From Thalassospira sp. MCCC 1A01148 (GTDB taxonomy: Bacteria > Pseudomonadota > Alphaproteobacteria > Rhodospirillales > Thalassospiraceae): 64,000 nucleotides of DNA. Below the pieces are notes generated by a model. It saw only the letters and a program-made list of their open reading frames with translations. It was not told the DNA's origin and did no database searches. Each line of letters begins with the position of its first letter. Positions within the stretch are counted from its first letter, which is position 1. Made by a program: the position numbers and the translations under genes. The stretch lies in assembly GCF_001613795.1 (NCBI RefSeq), contig NZ_LPVZ01000002.1, forward strand, positions 1 through 64,000. The letters are read 5' to 3'. Shown here in pieces: positions 9,580 to 18,817 of the stretch.

Positions 9580-10926
9580 ATGGCATCGGCCGCCGAGCAG
9601 CTTGCCGCGAACCTGAATTGGTCCGCTTTTTCAAAGTCGACCGAGCTTAAAAAGCGTATCTGGTTCACTTTGGGCGCGCTTATTGTTTACCGTCTTGGAA
9701 CCTATATTCCGGTTCCTGGTGTTGACCCGTCCATTCTTGCTGACATTTTCCGTCAGAATGCGGGCGGCGTTCTGGGCATGTTTGACATGTTCGCCGGTGG
9801 TGCGCTGGGTCGTATGACGATCTTTGCGCTGAATATCATGCCGTACATCTCGGCCTCGATTATTATTCAGTTGATGACAACTGTTTCGCCAACCCTTGAG
9901 CAACTCAAGAAAGAAGGCGAACAGGGTCGGAAAAAAATTAACCAATATACCCGCTATCTGACGGTGCTGATTGCGACCGTGCAGGCGTGGGGCATTGCCG
10001 TTGGCCTTGAAAGCATGACCGGTTCATCCGGTGCTGCTGTGCCGGATCCGGGCATGTTCTTCCGTCTGACCGCGGTCATCACGCTTGTTGGTGGCACCAT
10101 GTTCCTGATGTGGCTCGGTGAGCAGATCACCCAGCGCGGCATCGGTAACGGTATTTCGCTGATCATCTTTGCCGGTATTGTTGCCGGCCTGCCAAGCGCG
10201 ATTGCAGGCACCCTTGAACTGGGCCGTACCGGTGCGATTTCTGCACTGGTTATCGTTGCAATCATCGTTCTGGCGATTGCGGTTATTGCCTTCATCGTCT
10301 TTGTTGAACGTGCCCAGCGCCGCGTTCTGATCCAGTACCCGAAACGCCAGGTCGGCATGAAGGTCATGGAAGGTCAGAGCTCGCACCTGCCGCTCAAGAT
10401 CAACACTGCCGGTGTTATTCCGCCGATCTTCGCAAGCTCGCTGCTGCTTATGCCGCTCTCGGTGGCGCAGTTCACCACCGGTGTTGATGCCCCGGCATGG
10501 TTGACCACTGCGACCGCACTGCTGGGCCGTGGCCAGCCGCTGTATATTGCGCTTTATATCGGCCTGATCGTCTTCTTTGCCTTCTTCTACACTGCGGTTG
10601 TTTTCAACCCGGAAGATACGGCAGACAACCTGAAGAAACATGGTGGCTTTATCCCGGGCATCCGTCCGGGTAAAAATACCGCGAATCATCTGGATTTCAT
10701 TCTGACCCGTCTGACGGTGATCGGTGCAGCGTATCTTGCATTCGTCTGTATCCTGCCGGAACTTCTGATCGCGGAATGGTCGGTTCCCTTCTACTTTGGT
10801 GGGACTAGCCTCCTGATCGTTGTCACGGTAACCATGGATACCGTTGCGCAGATTCAGTCTCATATGCTGGCTCACCAGTATGAAGGCCTGATCAAGAAAT
10901 CCAAACTGCGTGGTCGCCGCCGCTAA
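9580..10926 (+). CDS. secY: Protein translocase subunit SecY
   Basis: SecY is the channel-forming subunit of the SecYEG inner-membrane translocon. The 448-residue product has the ten-helix layout of the family, with the plug region VPGVDPSILADIFRQ near residues 50-65. It also shows GNGISLIIFAGIVAGLPSA and the cytosolic loop KKHGGFIPGIRPGKNTA. An in-frame TTG at 9565 exists, but GGGAG at 9567-9572 is spaced for the ATG at 9580. adk follows after 29 bases. Confidence 0.98.
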   Translation: MASAAEQLAANLNWSAFSKSTELKKRIWFTLGALIVYRLGTYIPVPGVDPSILADIFRQNAGGVLGMFDMFAGGALGRMTIFALNIMPYISASIIIQLMTTVSPTLEQLKKEGEQGRKKINQYTRYLTVLIATVQAWGIAVGLESMTGSSGAAVPDPGMFFRLTAVITLVGGTMFLMWLGEQITQRGIGNGISLIIFAGIVAGLPSAIAGTLELGRTGAISALVIVAIIVLAIAVIAFIVFVERAQRRVLIQYPKRQVGMKVMEGQSSHLPLKINTAGVIPPIFASSLLLMPLSVAQFTTGVDAPAWLTTATALLGRGQPLYIALYIGLIVFFAFFYTAVVFNPEDTADNLKKHGGFIPGIRPGKNTANHLDFILTRLTVIGAAYLAFVCILPELLIAEWSVPFYFGGTSLLIVVTVTMDTVAQIQSHMLAHQYEGLIKKSKLRGRRR

Positions 10927-10955
10927 AAGCCGCCACCGCATTCAGGGGGAAGACG

Positions 10956-11600
10956 ATGAACATTATCCTTCTTGGCCCACCCGGCGCAGGGAAAGGTACC
11001 CAGGCCAAGCGTCTTGAAACAGGACGCGGCATGATCCAGCTCTCGACGGGCGACATGCTCCGTGCAGCGGTTGCTGCCGGTACGGAACTTGGGCAGAAGG
11101 CAAAAGAAGTCATGGATGCGGGGCAACTCGTTTCTGACGATCTCATGATCGGCCTGATTTCTGAAAGACTTGACCAGGATGATACCAAAGGTGGTTTCAT
11201 TCTGGACGGGTTCCCGCGTACCACCGCCCAGGCAGAAGCTCTGGACGTTATGCTGGAATCCAAGGGACTGGCACTTGATTACGTGATTGAACTGCGTGTT
11301 GACGATGCAGCATTGGTGGCCCGCGTTGTGGGTCGCTATACGTGCGCGAAATGCGGGCAGGGCTATCACGACGAGTTCCAGAAACCCGCCAAGGAAGGTG
11401 TCTGTGACGTATGTGGCAGCACCGAATTTAAACGCCGTGCGGACGATACCGCCGAGACGGTCACATCGCGACTGGAAGCTTATCACAAGCAAACAGCACC
11501 GATCATTCCTTACTATGAAAAGGTCGGTAAGCTGAAAACAGTTGACGGGATGGCCGAAATCGACCAAGTTACGCGCGAGATTGAAGCCATCCTGGGGTAA
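10956..11600 (+). CDS. adk: Adenylate kinase, zinc-lid type
   Basis: Adenylate kinase interconverts ATP + AMP and 2 ADP in the cytoplasm. The 214-residue product has the P-loop GPPGAGKGT at residues 7-15, the AMP-site TGDMLRAAV and DGFPRT motifs, and a long LID. The LID carries four cysteines (C130, C133, C150, C153) in two CxxC pairs, the structural zinc site common in Gram-positive and many alphaproteobacterial enzymes but absent in E. coli. The secY-adk order is conserved. Confidence 0.98.
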   Translation: MNIILLGPPGAGKGTQAKRLETGRGMIQLSTGDMLRAAVAAGTELGQKAKEVMDAGQLVSDDLMIGLISERLDQDDTKGGFILDGFPRTTAQAEALDVMLESKGLALDYVIELRVDDAALVARVVGRYTCAKCGQGYHDEFQKPAKEGVCDVCGSTEFKRRADDTAETVTSRLEAYHKQTAPIIPYYEKVGKLKTVDGMAEIDQVTREIEAILG

Positions 11601-11627
11601 TTTCCCGGGCAGGGCGTTTTTTTGCTG

Positions 11628-11657
11628 GCGGGTTGGCAGTAATGCTGGCCCGCTTTT
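11628..11657 (+). terminator. Terminator-like hairpin between adk and rpsM
   Basis: An 11-bp stem with three wobble pairs and a GTAA loop (left arm from 11628, right arm to 11653) is followed by TTTT. It lies 28 bases after the adk stop and may partly end spc-operon transcription before the alpha operon. The wobble pairs and short T-run make this moderate. Confidence 0.45.
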
Positions 11658-11719
11658 GCAGCGTCCTACCCTACCGGATCTGCCCCTGGGTTTGTTAACA
11701 GGAAACAGGAGTTCACATA

Positions 11720-12088
11720 GTGGCTCGTATTGCTGGCGTAAACATCCCGACCGCTAAGCGTGTCGTGATTGCGCTTACCTACATCACCGGTATTGGCCCG
11801 GCTAAAGCCAAAGAAATTTGCGCAAAGGTCGGTATCGAATCCGCAACCCGCGTTCATCAGCTTTCTGATGACCAGGTTCTGAAGGTTCGTGAAGTCATCG
11901 ACGCTGATTACACCGTCGAAGGCGACCTCCGTCGTGAAACCGCAATGAACATTAAACGTCTGATGGACCTGGGCAGCTATCGCGGCCTGCGTCATCGTCG
12001 CGGTCTCCCGGTACGCGGTCAGCGTACCCACACCAACGCTCGCACCCGTAAGGGCCCGGCTAAGCCGATTGCTGGCAAGAAGAAGTAA
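11720..12088 (+). CDS. rpsM: 30S ribosomal protein S13
   Basis: S13 sits at the top of the 30S head and contacts P-site tRNA and the 50S subunit. The 122-residue product begins at a GTG as [20 protein letters not shown] and ends with the basic [20 protein letters not shown] and KKK tail. CAGGAG lies 9 bases before the start. It opens the alpha operon (rpsM, rpsK, rpoA, rplQ); rpmJ and infA, often found just upstream, are not present. Confidence 0.97.
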   Translation: MARIAGVNIPTAKRVVIALTYITGIGPAKAKEICAKVGIESATRVHQLSDDQVLKVREVIDADYTVEGDLRRETAMNIKRLMDLGSYRGLRHRRGLPVRGQRTHTNARTRKGPAKPIAGKKK

Positions 12089-12103
12089 GGTAGGGGAACG
12101 ACA

Positions 12104-12496
12104 ATGGCGAAAGCTCCTCAGACTCGCGTGCGTCGCCGCGAGCGCAAGAACATTACGAACGGTATCGCGCACGTAAACGCGACCTTCAACAACACCATGA
12201 TCACCATCACCGACGTTCAGGGAAATACCATTTCCTGGTCGACCGCTGGTGGTATGGGTTTCCGCGGTTCGCGTAAATCGACTCCGTATGCTGCACAGAT
12301 GGCTGCCGAAGATGCAGGTAAGAAAGCTGCTGAACACGGCATGAAAACCCTCGAAGTACAGGTTAAAGGCCCGGGTTCGGGACGTGAATCTGCACTGCGT
12401 GCGCTTCAGGCTGTCGGTTTCACCATTACGTCGATCAAAGACGTAACGCCGATTCCGCACAACGGTTGCCGTCCGCGTAAACGTCGTCGCGTCTAA
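12104..12496 (+). CDS. rpsK: 30S ribosomal protein S11
   Basis: S11 lines the platform cleft beside the mRNA exit. The 130-residue product has [39 protein letters not shown] and the C-terminal [18 protein letters not shown], all diagnostic. Length is normal. A 123-base gap with a GC-rich hairpin separates it from rpoA. Confidence 0.98.
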   Translation: MAKAPQTRVRRRERKNITNGIAHVNATFNNTMITITDVQGNTISWSTAGGMGFRGSRKSTPYAAQMAAEDAGKKAAEHGMKTLEVQVKGPGSGRESALRALQAVGFTITSIKDVTPIPHNGCRPRKRRRV

Positions 12497-12529
12497 TCGC
12501 GTCGATCCTTGCGGACGACCCCGCGTTTG

Positions 12530-12549
12530 GGCCCGGGATGACCGGGCCT
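12530..12549 (+). other. GC-rich hairpin in the rpsK-rpoA gap
   Basis: GGCCCGG-type arms pair around a short GATGA loop in the 123-base spacer. No T-run follows. It may be part of the rpoA leader; no function is claimed beyond the pairing. Confidence 0.35.
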
Positions 12550-12619
12550 CTTCGCGTTTCTCGTGGGGGCAAAATGTTTGCCCTCATTTCCATAGGCTCC
12601 AGTTGCGAAGGTGGGTCTC

Positions 12620-13636
12620 GTGATTCAAAAGAACTGGCAGGAACTGATTAAGCCGACGAAGCTTGATGTTACTCCGGGTACTGATGCCAGCCGTATTGGT
12701 ACGATCGTGGCAGAACCGCTGGAGCGCGGTTTTGGTCAGACCCTGGGTAACGCGCTGCGTCGCATTCTGCTGTCGTCGCTCCAGGGTTCGGCAGTTACTG
12801 CGATCCAGATCGACGGTGTATTGCACGAATTTTCGTCGATCCCGGGTGTGCGTGAAGATGTCACCGACATCATCCTGAACATTAAGACCATGGGCGTGCG
12901 CATGCATGCTGAAGGTCCGAAGAAAATGGCTCTGAAGGCGACCGGCCCTGGTGCCGTCACCGCAGGTCAGATCGAAACCGGTGCGGATATCGAAATCCTC
13001 AACCCGGATCTCGAGCTGTGCCATCTTGATGATGGTGCAACGCTCAACATCGAATTCACCGTTGATAACGGTAAAGGCTATGTTGCAGCCAGCTCGCACA
13101 GCTCGTCTGACGCGCCGATTGGTCTTATTCCGATCGATGCGATCTTCAGCCCGATCCGTAAAGTGGCCTACAAGGTGGAAAACACCCGTGTTGGTCAGGA
13201 TACCGACTTTGACAAGCTGTCGCTGACCGTTGAAACCAACGGTGCGCTGACCCCGGAAGATTCGGTTGCGCTTGCTGCCCGTATCCTCCAGGACCAGCTG
13301 TCGCTGTTCGTCAACTTCGAAGAGCCGGAAGCGGTTGTCGAAGAGAAGAAAGAAGACGAACTGCCGTTCAACCGCAACCTTCTTCGTAAGGTTGACGAGC
13401 TTGAACTGTCGGTACGTTCGGCAAACTGCCTGAAGAACGACAACATCATCTATATCGGTGATCTTGTTCAGAAGACCGAAGCAGAAATGCTCCGTACGCC
13501 GAACTTCGGCCGTAAGTCGCTGAACGAAATCAAGGATGTTCTGGCTCAGATGGGTCTGCATCTTGGTATGGAAGTCGGCGGCTGGCCGCCGGAAAACATC
13601 GAAGAACTTGCGCGCAAGTTCGAAGATCCGTTCTAA
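12620..13636 (+). CDS. rpoA: DNA-directed RNA polymerase subunit alpha
   Basis: The alpha subunit dimerises to assemble RNA polymerase, and its C-terminal domain binds UP elements and activators. The 338-residue product reads [15 protein letters not shown], then the NTD motif [20 protein letters not shown] and the CTD with [18 protein letters not shown] and [14 protein letters not shown]. Two GTG starts are possible (12611, 12620). AAGGTGG at 12608-12614 serves only the second, and the family starts at MIQKNWQ. Confidence 0.97.
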   Translation: MIQKNWQELIKPTKLDVTPGTDASRIGTIVAEPLERGFGQTLGNALRRILLSSLQGSAVTAIQIDGVLHEFSSIPGVREDVTDIILNIKTMGVRMHAEGPKKMALKATGPGAVTAGQIETGADIEILNPDLELCHLDDGATLNIEFTVDNGKGYVAASSHSSSDAPIGLIPIDAIFSPIRKVAYKVENTRVGQDTDFDKLSLTVETNGALTPEDSVALAARILQDQLSLFVNFEEPEAVVEEKKEDELPFNRNLLRKVDELELSVRSANCLKNDNIIYIGDLVQKTEAEMLRTPNFGRKSLNEIKDVLAQMGLHLGMEVGGWPPENIEELARKFEDPF

Positions 13637-13650
13637 GAACGGGTCTTCGG

Positions 13651-13683
13651 CCTTCGGGCCGTTATCGGAACATTCGTGTTCCA
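13651..13683 (+). other. Two tandem TTCG-loop hairpins before rplQ
   Basis: Directly after rpoA, CGGCC-TTCG-GGCCG and GGAACA-TTCG-TGTTCC follow one another within about 35 bases. UUCG loops make unusually stable RNA hairpins. There is no T-run. They could protect the rpoA 3' end or mark a processing site before rplQ. Confidence 0.5.
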
Positions 13684-13833
13684 AACCGGAGAACCCAGTT
13701 GTTTGGGCATCCGGCGGGCGCGTTGCCCACACCGCACGTGCATAACCTGGCCTTTCTGTGAAAGTGATCAGGGTGGCGGGGCGGTTTTACAATCGGTTTC
13801 GTGAGCGAAGCCAGGCTATTAAGGAGAGTTACC

Positions 13834-14265
13834 ATGCGTCACGGTATGCAAGGCCGTAAGCTTAATCGTACTTCGTCCCATCGTAAGGCGATGTTTGCCA
13901 ACATGGCAGTTTCGCTGCTCACCCACGAGCAGATCAAAACCACTCTTCCGAAGGCCAAAGATCTTCGCCCGTATGTCGAAAAACTGATTACGCTGGGCAA
14001 GCGGGGCGACCTGCATGCACGCCGTCAGGCCATTTCGATCCTGCGTGACGACAAAGTCGTAGCCAAGCTGTTCGGCGAAATCGCCGACCGCTACAAAGAG
14101 CGTTCCGGTGGTTACACCCGCGTTCTCAAGGCTGGCTTCCGTTACGGCGATGCGGCTCCGGTTGCTGTGATTGAACTTGTCGATCGCAACGCCGATGCAA
14201 AAGGCGCGGAAGACCGTGCTCGCCTCGAAGCAGAGGGCGAAGGCGAAGAAGCTGTTGCTGAATAA
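13834..14265 (+). CDS. rplQ: 50S ribosomal protein L17
   Basis: L17 is a 50S protein near the tunnel exit. The 143-residue product starts [20 protein letters not shown], has [20 protein letters not shown], and ends with an acidic Glu/Ala-rich tail ([12 protein letters not shown]) absent in E. coli but usual in alphaproteobacteria. The frame is open from 13801, but AAGGAGAG at 13821-13828 fits the ATG at 13834. It closes the ribosomal block before a strong terminator. Confidence 0.98.
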   Translation: MRHGMQGRKLNRTSSHRKAMFANMAVSLLTHEQIKTTLPKAKDLRPYVEKLITLGKRGDLHARRQAISILRDDKVVAKLFGEIADRYKERSGGYTRVLKAGFRYGDAAPVAVIELVDRNADAKGAEDRARLEAEGEGEEAVAE

Positions 14266-14293
14266 GCAACGTTTCGGCCTTTAAGAAACAGAA

Positions 14294-14330
14294 ACGGGCG
14301 ACGCCTTATGGTGTCGCCCGTTTTCTTTTT
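14294..14330 (+). terminator. Rho-independent terminator of the ribosomal block
   Basis: A 12-bp stem (ACGGGCGACGCC with GGTGTCGCCCGT, one G-T pair) around a TTAT loop is followed by TTTTCTTTTT. It lies 28 bases after the rplQ stop. Confidence 0.9.
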
Positions 14331-14454
14331 GCTAAATGGCATTGGTTTCATATTTCCGCCAAGGTTGCGCAGCAGTTCTATTTTTCCTAATTGATGACAA
14401 GCCATGCCGGTCAGATGACCGGTTGCCGCAAGACAAAAAGAGAGAGTGTGTGAC

Positions 14455-15912
14455 GTGCAGGCAAATTGGATTTCAAAGATTGTCGCCTTTGCCGTGATCG
14501 GGATGGCGGCTGTGTCTGGTACCGGCAATCTGGCCTATGCCCAAAGCGATGAAGCCACTCTGGATCGGCGTTTGCCGTCGAGCCAGACGGAAATCAAGAT
14601 GTCGCTTTCGCCATTGGTCAAGCAAACCGCGCCTGCGGTTGTCAATATCTACACCAAGAAGGTGGTCGAGCAGCGCCAGCGCACGCCATTTTTCAATGAT
14701 CCGTTCTTCAAGCAGTTCTTCGGGGATCGCTTCGGCGGTGCCTTTGGTGCGCCGCGCCAGCGCGTTGAACGCTCGCTTGGGTCGGGGGTGATCGTATCTG
14801 GTGATGGCACTGTGGTGACCAACCATCACGTCATTGCTGGCGCCAGTGAAATCCGCGTCGTCTTGCATGACAACCGCGAATTTGATGCTGATCTGGTCGG
14901 GTCGGATGAACGCACTGATTTGGCCGTCCTCAAGCTGCGTGATGTTGATAAAGAATTGCCTGCCATTCCGTTTGGCGATTCGGATGCGGTCGAAGTCGGC
15001 GATCTTGTGCTGGCGATCGGCAACCCGTTTGGTGTTGGACAAACCGTCACCAGCGGCATTGTGTCGGCACTGGCGCGCGCCGGTGTCACCGGGCAGGATT
15101 ATCAATCCTTCATTCAGACAGATGCGGCGATCAACCCGGGCAACTCCGGCGGGGCATTGGTCGATATTGATGGCAACCTGATCGGGGTCAACTCGGCAAT
15201 CTTCACCAAATCCGGTGGGTCGAACGGCATTGGCTTTGCCGTTCCGGCCAATATGGTCAAGGTGGTGATGCGTGGCCTGATCAGTGGCGATTTGCGTCGT
15301 CCGTGGCTCGGCGCTGCGGGGCAGGCGGTCACTGCCGATCTGGCCGCATCACTTGAACTGGATCGCCCGCATGGTGTTCTGATCAACAGGGTGCGCACCG
15401 GCAGTCCGGCTGAACGGGGTGGGCTGCAATCAGGTGACGTGGTGATCGCGGTCAATGGTTTGGCGGTTGATAACCCGAACGAGCTTAAATTCCGTATCGC
15501 GACGCTGGAGTTGAATGGTGAGGCCACGCTGGCCGTCTTGCGTCGCGGGCGTGAAGTCACCCTTGCCATGCCGCTTGAAGTCGCCCCGGAAATCCCCGCA
15601 CGCGATGAAAGCATCATTGATGGCCGCAACCCGTTCAGTGGCACCAAGATCGCCAATATGAACCCGGCACTGGCCGATGAACTCGGTATCGATACCCTAA
15701 GTGAAGGGGTTATAATCCTGGCCGTCGCCCGTGACAGCCTTGCACGCCGAACACGCCTTAAGGCCGGGGACTATATTGTCGAGGTCAATGGCGAACCGAT
15801 CACCTCGGTCGCGCGTTTCAAGGAAGTCATCCGGGCCGGTGAACGCAGCCGCGACTGGAAGATCGCTGTTAAACGCGACGGCAAGGTCCTGACGGGTGAT
15901 TTCACTCTTTAG
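14455..15912 (+). CDS. Do/Deg-family periplasmic serine protease
   Basis: This is an HtrA-type envelope protease and chaperone that degrades or holds misfolded periplasmic proteins. From the GTG at 14455 (485 residues) there is an N-terminal signal peptide ending near AYAQS. A trypsin-like domain follows with the triad H125 (NHHVI), D155 (ERTDLAVL) and S231 (NPGNSGG), then two PDZ domains (about 270-360 and 385-480). A GTG at 14446 is also possible; AGAGAG at about 14440-14445 fits 14455 better. DegP and DegQ subtypes cannot be separated here. Confidence 0.92.
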   Translation: MQANWISKIVAFAVIGMAAVSGTGNLAYAQSDEATLDRRLPSSQTEIKMSLSPLVKQTAPAVVNIYTKKVVEQRQRTPFFNDPFFKQFFGDRFGGAFGAPRQRVERSLGSGVIVSGDGTVVTNHHVIAGASEIRVVLHDNREFDADLVGSDERTDLAVLKLRDVDKELPAIPFGDSDAVEVGDLVLAIGNPFGVGQTVTSGIVSALARAGVTGQDYQSFIQTDAAINPGNSGGALVDIDGNLIGVNSAIFTKSGGSNGIGFAVPANMVKVVMRGLISGDLRRPWLGAAGQAVTADLAASLELDRPHGVLINRVRTGSPAERGGLQSGDVVIAVNGLAVDNPNELKFRIATLELNGEATLAVLRRGREVTLAMPLEVAPEIPARDESIIDGRNPFSGTKIANMNPALADELGIDTLSEGVIILAVARDSLARRTRLKAGDYIVEVNGEPITSVARFKEVIRAGERSRDWKIAVKRDGKVLTGDFTL

Positions 15913-15939
15913 GCAGCCAGCCCGTCGCAGCAAAACAAA

Positions 15940-15968
15940 AGGCGCGCCAACTGATGGCGCGCCTTTTT
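15940..15968 (+). terminator. Terminator between convergent protease and MFS genes
   Basis: AGGCGCGCCA pairs with TGGCGCGCCT around a 5-base loop, followed by TTTT. An A-run on the other side (AAAACAAAA) means it can also act on the minus strand for the MFS gene. Confidence 0.85.
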
Positions 15969-15978
15969 CGTTGTCTGG

Positions 15979-17181
15979 TCAACGGGTTTGCGGCTGGTGA
16001 CGCAACATCATCAGGGCAACAAAGGTGACTAGACCCAACCCGATGGTCAGCAAAATCGCATACTGCCCGTAATCATCAATCAACTGCCCGAAGACAAACG
16101 GGGCCGCCGCCTGTGCAAAGCGTGATGGTGCCATGAAATAACCCTGCCGTGCGCCATATCCCGCAGGGCCAAACGTTGCCAATGGCAAGGTCCCCTTGGC
16201 AATGGTCAGGATCCCGTTGCCGATCCCGTGCAGGCTGGTAAACAGCATCCCGACAGGCCCGCCAAAGATCAAAAGCAACACCGCCCCCACCGGATGGGTC
16301 AGGGCCGAAAGCCGTGATGAAATCAGTGGATGCATCTTTTTAAGCAACCCGAATTCGGCCAGCCGGCCGGCAACCTGTGCCGGGCCCACCAGCGATGCGG
16401 CAATCAGGGCACTGGCGGCATCCATACCCGATATTTGCAACAGGCGCGGCAAATGGGCCGCCATGGCCGTTGCAGTAAACCAGCTGGTGGCAAACACAAT
16501 CGCCAGCAGGATCATCGGCAAATTGAAGATATCCTGTCGTGACAGCTTGGTCGGGGCAGGGGGCGCTGTGGGTGTTTCGTGTTCTGCCGTCGTATGCGCG
16601 TCGCCCTTGGTGCGCGGGATCAGAAACAGATTAAGCGGCAAGCCCAGCACGATGTGCATCACCGCCCAGAAATAGCATGCCGTGCGCCAGTCAAATTCGG
16701 CTTCTAACCCGGCGGTAATCGGCCAGCAGATCGTGCTGGCAAAACCGGCAATCAGGGTGATGCCGGTAATCGGGCCGCGTGCATCATGCCCGTAAATCCA
16801 GCTCAGCGTCGCAAAGGCTGACTCATAAAGCCCCATCGACATGCCAACACCAATCACGCACCACGCCACACACATCATGACCAGGCTGTCCGCCGTGCCC
16901 AGTAATGCAAGACCCGCGGCAAAGATCAGGCTGGAAACTGCCAGCACCGTGCGCCCGCCAAATCGATCAATCCGCGCTCCGGCCTTGGGCCCCAAAAGGG
17001 CAGCAAAGATCAGCGCCAGTGAAAACGCGCCAAACGCCCAACCCGGCGGAAAACCAAGCTCAATCGCCATCGGTTCTGCCAGAATGGCCGGCAGATAAAG
17101 CGTGGTTCCGAATGCAAGGGTTTGTCCCGTGCCCAATCCGATGACGATCGGCAGTTTGGCCGGTGCGCGATGCGGTGTCAT
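15979..17181 (-). CDS. Major facilitator superfamily transporter
   Basis: A 400-residue polytopic protein with the twelve-helix pattern of the MFS. The loop after helix 2 reads LGPKAGARIDRFGGRTVLAV, a recognisable version of the MFS A-motif (GxLaDRxGRR). The central cytosolic loop (KGDAHTTAEHETPTAPPAPTK) separates the two six-helix halves, around residues 200-220. The substrate cannot be told from sequence. It is divergent from rarA, convergent with the protease, and interrupts an otherwise conserved housekeeping order, so it may be a later arrival. Confidence 0.88.
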   Translation of the reverse strand: MTPHRAPAKLPIVIGLGTGQTLAFGTTLYLPAILAEPMAIELGFPPGWAFGAFSLALIFAALLGPKAGARIDRFGGRTVLAVSSLIFAAGLALLGTADSLVMMCVAWCVIGVGMSMGLYESAFATLSWIYGHDARGPITGITLIAGFASTICWPITAGLEAEFDWRTACYFWAVMHIVLGLPLNLFLIPRTKGDAHTTAEHETPTAPPAPTKLSRQDIFNLPMILLAIVFATSWFTATAMAAHLPRLLQISGMDAASALIAASLVGPAQVAGRLAEFGLLKKMHPLISSRLSALTHPVGAVLLLIFGGPVGMLFTSLHGIGNGILTIAKGTLPLATFGPAGYGARQGYFMAPSRFAQAAAPFVFGQLIDDYGQYAILLTIGLGLVTFVALMMLRHQPQTR

Positions 17182-17387
17182 TTATGACCCCAGCAATCAG
17201 GACGGATCAAGCAGGCAGGAACAGGCGTCACAAACGGCTTCTTCTTGGTTGTTATGCGGGATTACGGTTGAAAGCTATGCTGTGCCTTTCAGGGCGTCAA
17301 TCGACGATGTTTCGTCTGTCATCAATGTCATCTGCGTGTTACTTTCCGGTCAAGACGCCCCAAAAACCAACATCGTATTGTTCCAGC

Positions 17388-18698
17388 ATGGTTTCCCTGT
17401 TTGAAAGTCAGGTCACGCGCCCTTTGGCCGACAGATTGCGCCCCGCCAAACTCGATGAGGTGGTTGGCCAGGGGCATCTGTTTGGCGATGACGGGCCGAT
17501 TACCCGCATGATCAAGACCGGCCGGGTGCCCTCGGTCGTGCTGTGGGGGCCGCCGGGCTGTGGCAAAACGACACTGGCCCGCCTGATGGCCGATGTCGCC
17601 GATATGGCGTTTGAGCCGCTTTCGGCGATCTTTTCCGGGGTGGCGGATCTGCGCAAGGTGTTTGAACGTGCCCGTGCGCGGCGTTCCACCGGTGGGGCGA
17701 CATTGCTGTTCATTGATGAAATCCACCGTTTCAACAAGGCCCAGCAAGACAGCTTTTTGCCCTATGTTGAAGACGGCACCATCACACTGATCGGCGCGAC
17801 CACAGAAAACCCGTCCTTTGAATTGAACGCAGCACTTCTGTCGCGCTGTCAGGTATTGGTGCTCAAGCGTCTGGATGATCAGGGCCTTGAAGAACTTCTG
17901 GTGCGGGCCGAAAAGGAAATGGGCTTTGATCTGCCCGTCACTCCCGAGGCCCGTGAGACCCTGCGCGCCATGGCCGATGGCGACGGGCGTTATTGCCTTA
18001 ATCTGGCCGAGGAACTTTTTTCCCTGCCGCCCAGTGATGATGGCCCGCTTGGCGTGGCGGAACTTGCCCGCACCGTGCAAAAGCGCATGCCGATCTATGA
18101 CAAGGGCGATGACAGTCACTACAACCTGATCAGCGCGCTGCATAAATCCATTCGGGGCTCTGACCCGGATGCAGCGTTGTATTGGTTTAACCGCATGCTG
18201 GCCGGGGGCGAGGACCCGAAATTCGTTGCCCGCCGCCTGACCCGCATGGCGGTCGAGGATATCGGTCTTGCCGATCCGCAGGCCCAGCAAATTTGCATCG
18301 GCGCGTGGGAATCCTATGAACGGCTTGGCAGTCCCGAAGGCGAACTGGCGCTGGCCCAGGCGGTGATTTACCTGGCGCTCGCGCCAAAATCCAATGCCGG
18401 CTATGCGGCTTATAAAAAGTCGCTCAAGATCGCGCGCGATACCGGGTCACTGATGCCGCCCGCCCATATTCTCAACGCGCCGACCAAGCTGATGTCTGAT
18501 ATCGGCTATGGCAGTGGCTATGCCTATGACCATGATCAGGAAGACGGTTTTTCCGGGCAAAACTACTTCCCCGAGGGCATGCGGCGGCAAAACTTTTATG
18601 AACCGGTCGAACGCGGGTTTGAGCGCGATCTTAAAAAACGTGTCGAATATTTCGACCGCTTGCGCGCAGAACGTCAAAAGAAACGAGACAATAAGTAA
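17388..18698 (+). CDS. rarA: Replication-associated recombination protein A (RarA/MgsA)
   Basis: RarA is an AAA+ ATPase related to clamp loaders that acts at stalled replication forks. The 436-residue product starts MVSLFESQVTRPLADRLRP and has Walker A (GPPGCGKTT) at about residue 53, Walker B (LLFIDEIHRFNKAQQD), sensor 1 (IGATTENPSFELN) and the C-terminal tetramerisation domain. The frame stays open to 17163, but the family N-terminus and length point to the ATG at 17388. No good ribosome site is seen there, which weakens the exact start. Confidence 0.93.
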   Translation: MVSLFESQVTRPLADRLRPAKLDEVVGQGHLFGDDGPITRMIKTGRVPSVVLWGPPGCGKTTLARLMADVADMAFEPLSAIFSGVADLRKVFERARARRSTGGATLLFIDEIHRFNKAQQDSFLPYVEDGTITLIGATTENPSFELNAALLSRCQVLVLKRLDDQGLEELLVRAEKEMGFDLPVTPEARETLRAMADGDGRYCLNLAEELFSLPPSDDGPLGVAELARTVQKRMPIYDKGDDSHYNLISALHKSIRGSDPDAALYWFNRMLAGGEDPKFVARRLTRMAVEDIGLADPQAQQICIGAWESYERLGSPEGELALAQAVIYLALAPKSNAGYAAYKKSLKIARDTGSLMPPAHILNAPTKLMSDIGYGSGYAYDHDQEDGFSGQNYFPEGMRRQNFYEPVERGFERDLKKRVEYFDRLRAERQKKRDNK

Positions 18699-18707
18699 CT
18701 GACGGTT

Positions 18708-18758
18708 TGTTTAGTTATCAAATTGGAAACAATTTGGTGAAAAGTCTCTGACTAAACA
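18708..18758 (+). promoter_or_regulatory. Nested inverted repeats upstream of the azoreductase
   Basis: TGTTTAGT (18708-18715) and ACTAAACA (18751-18758) are perfect inverted arms. Inside them ATCAAATT (18717-18724) and AATTTGGT (18731-18738) form a second pair. The AT-rich block sits 60-110 bases before azoR and looks like an operator or promoter region. No regulator gene is adjacent. Confidence 0.45.
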
Positions 18759-18817
18759 GATCGGCTTTGCGGGCTTAAGTTCGGGGCAACACAGAAACCC
18801 GGACTAGGAGACGGCAA

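Noticed and set aside
12584..13732. Long minus-strand frame (382 codons) opposite rpoA
   Set aside because: It is the mirror of a strongly coding gene in GC-rich DNA, has no ribosome site or family similarity, and covers rpoA entirely.
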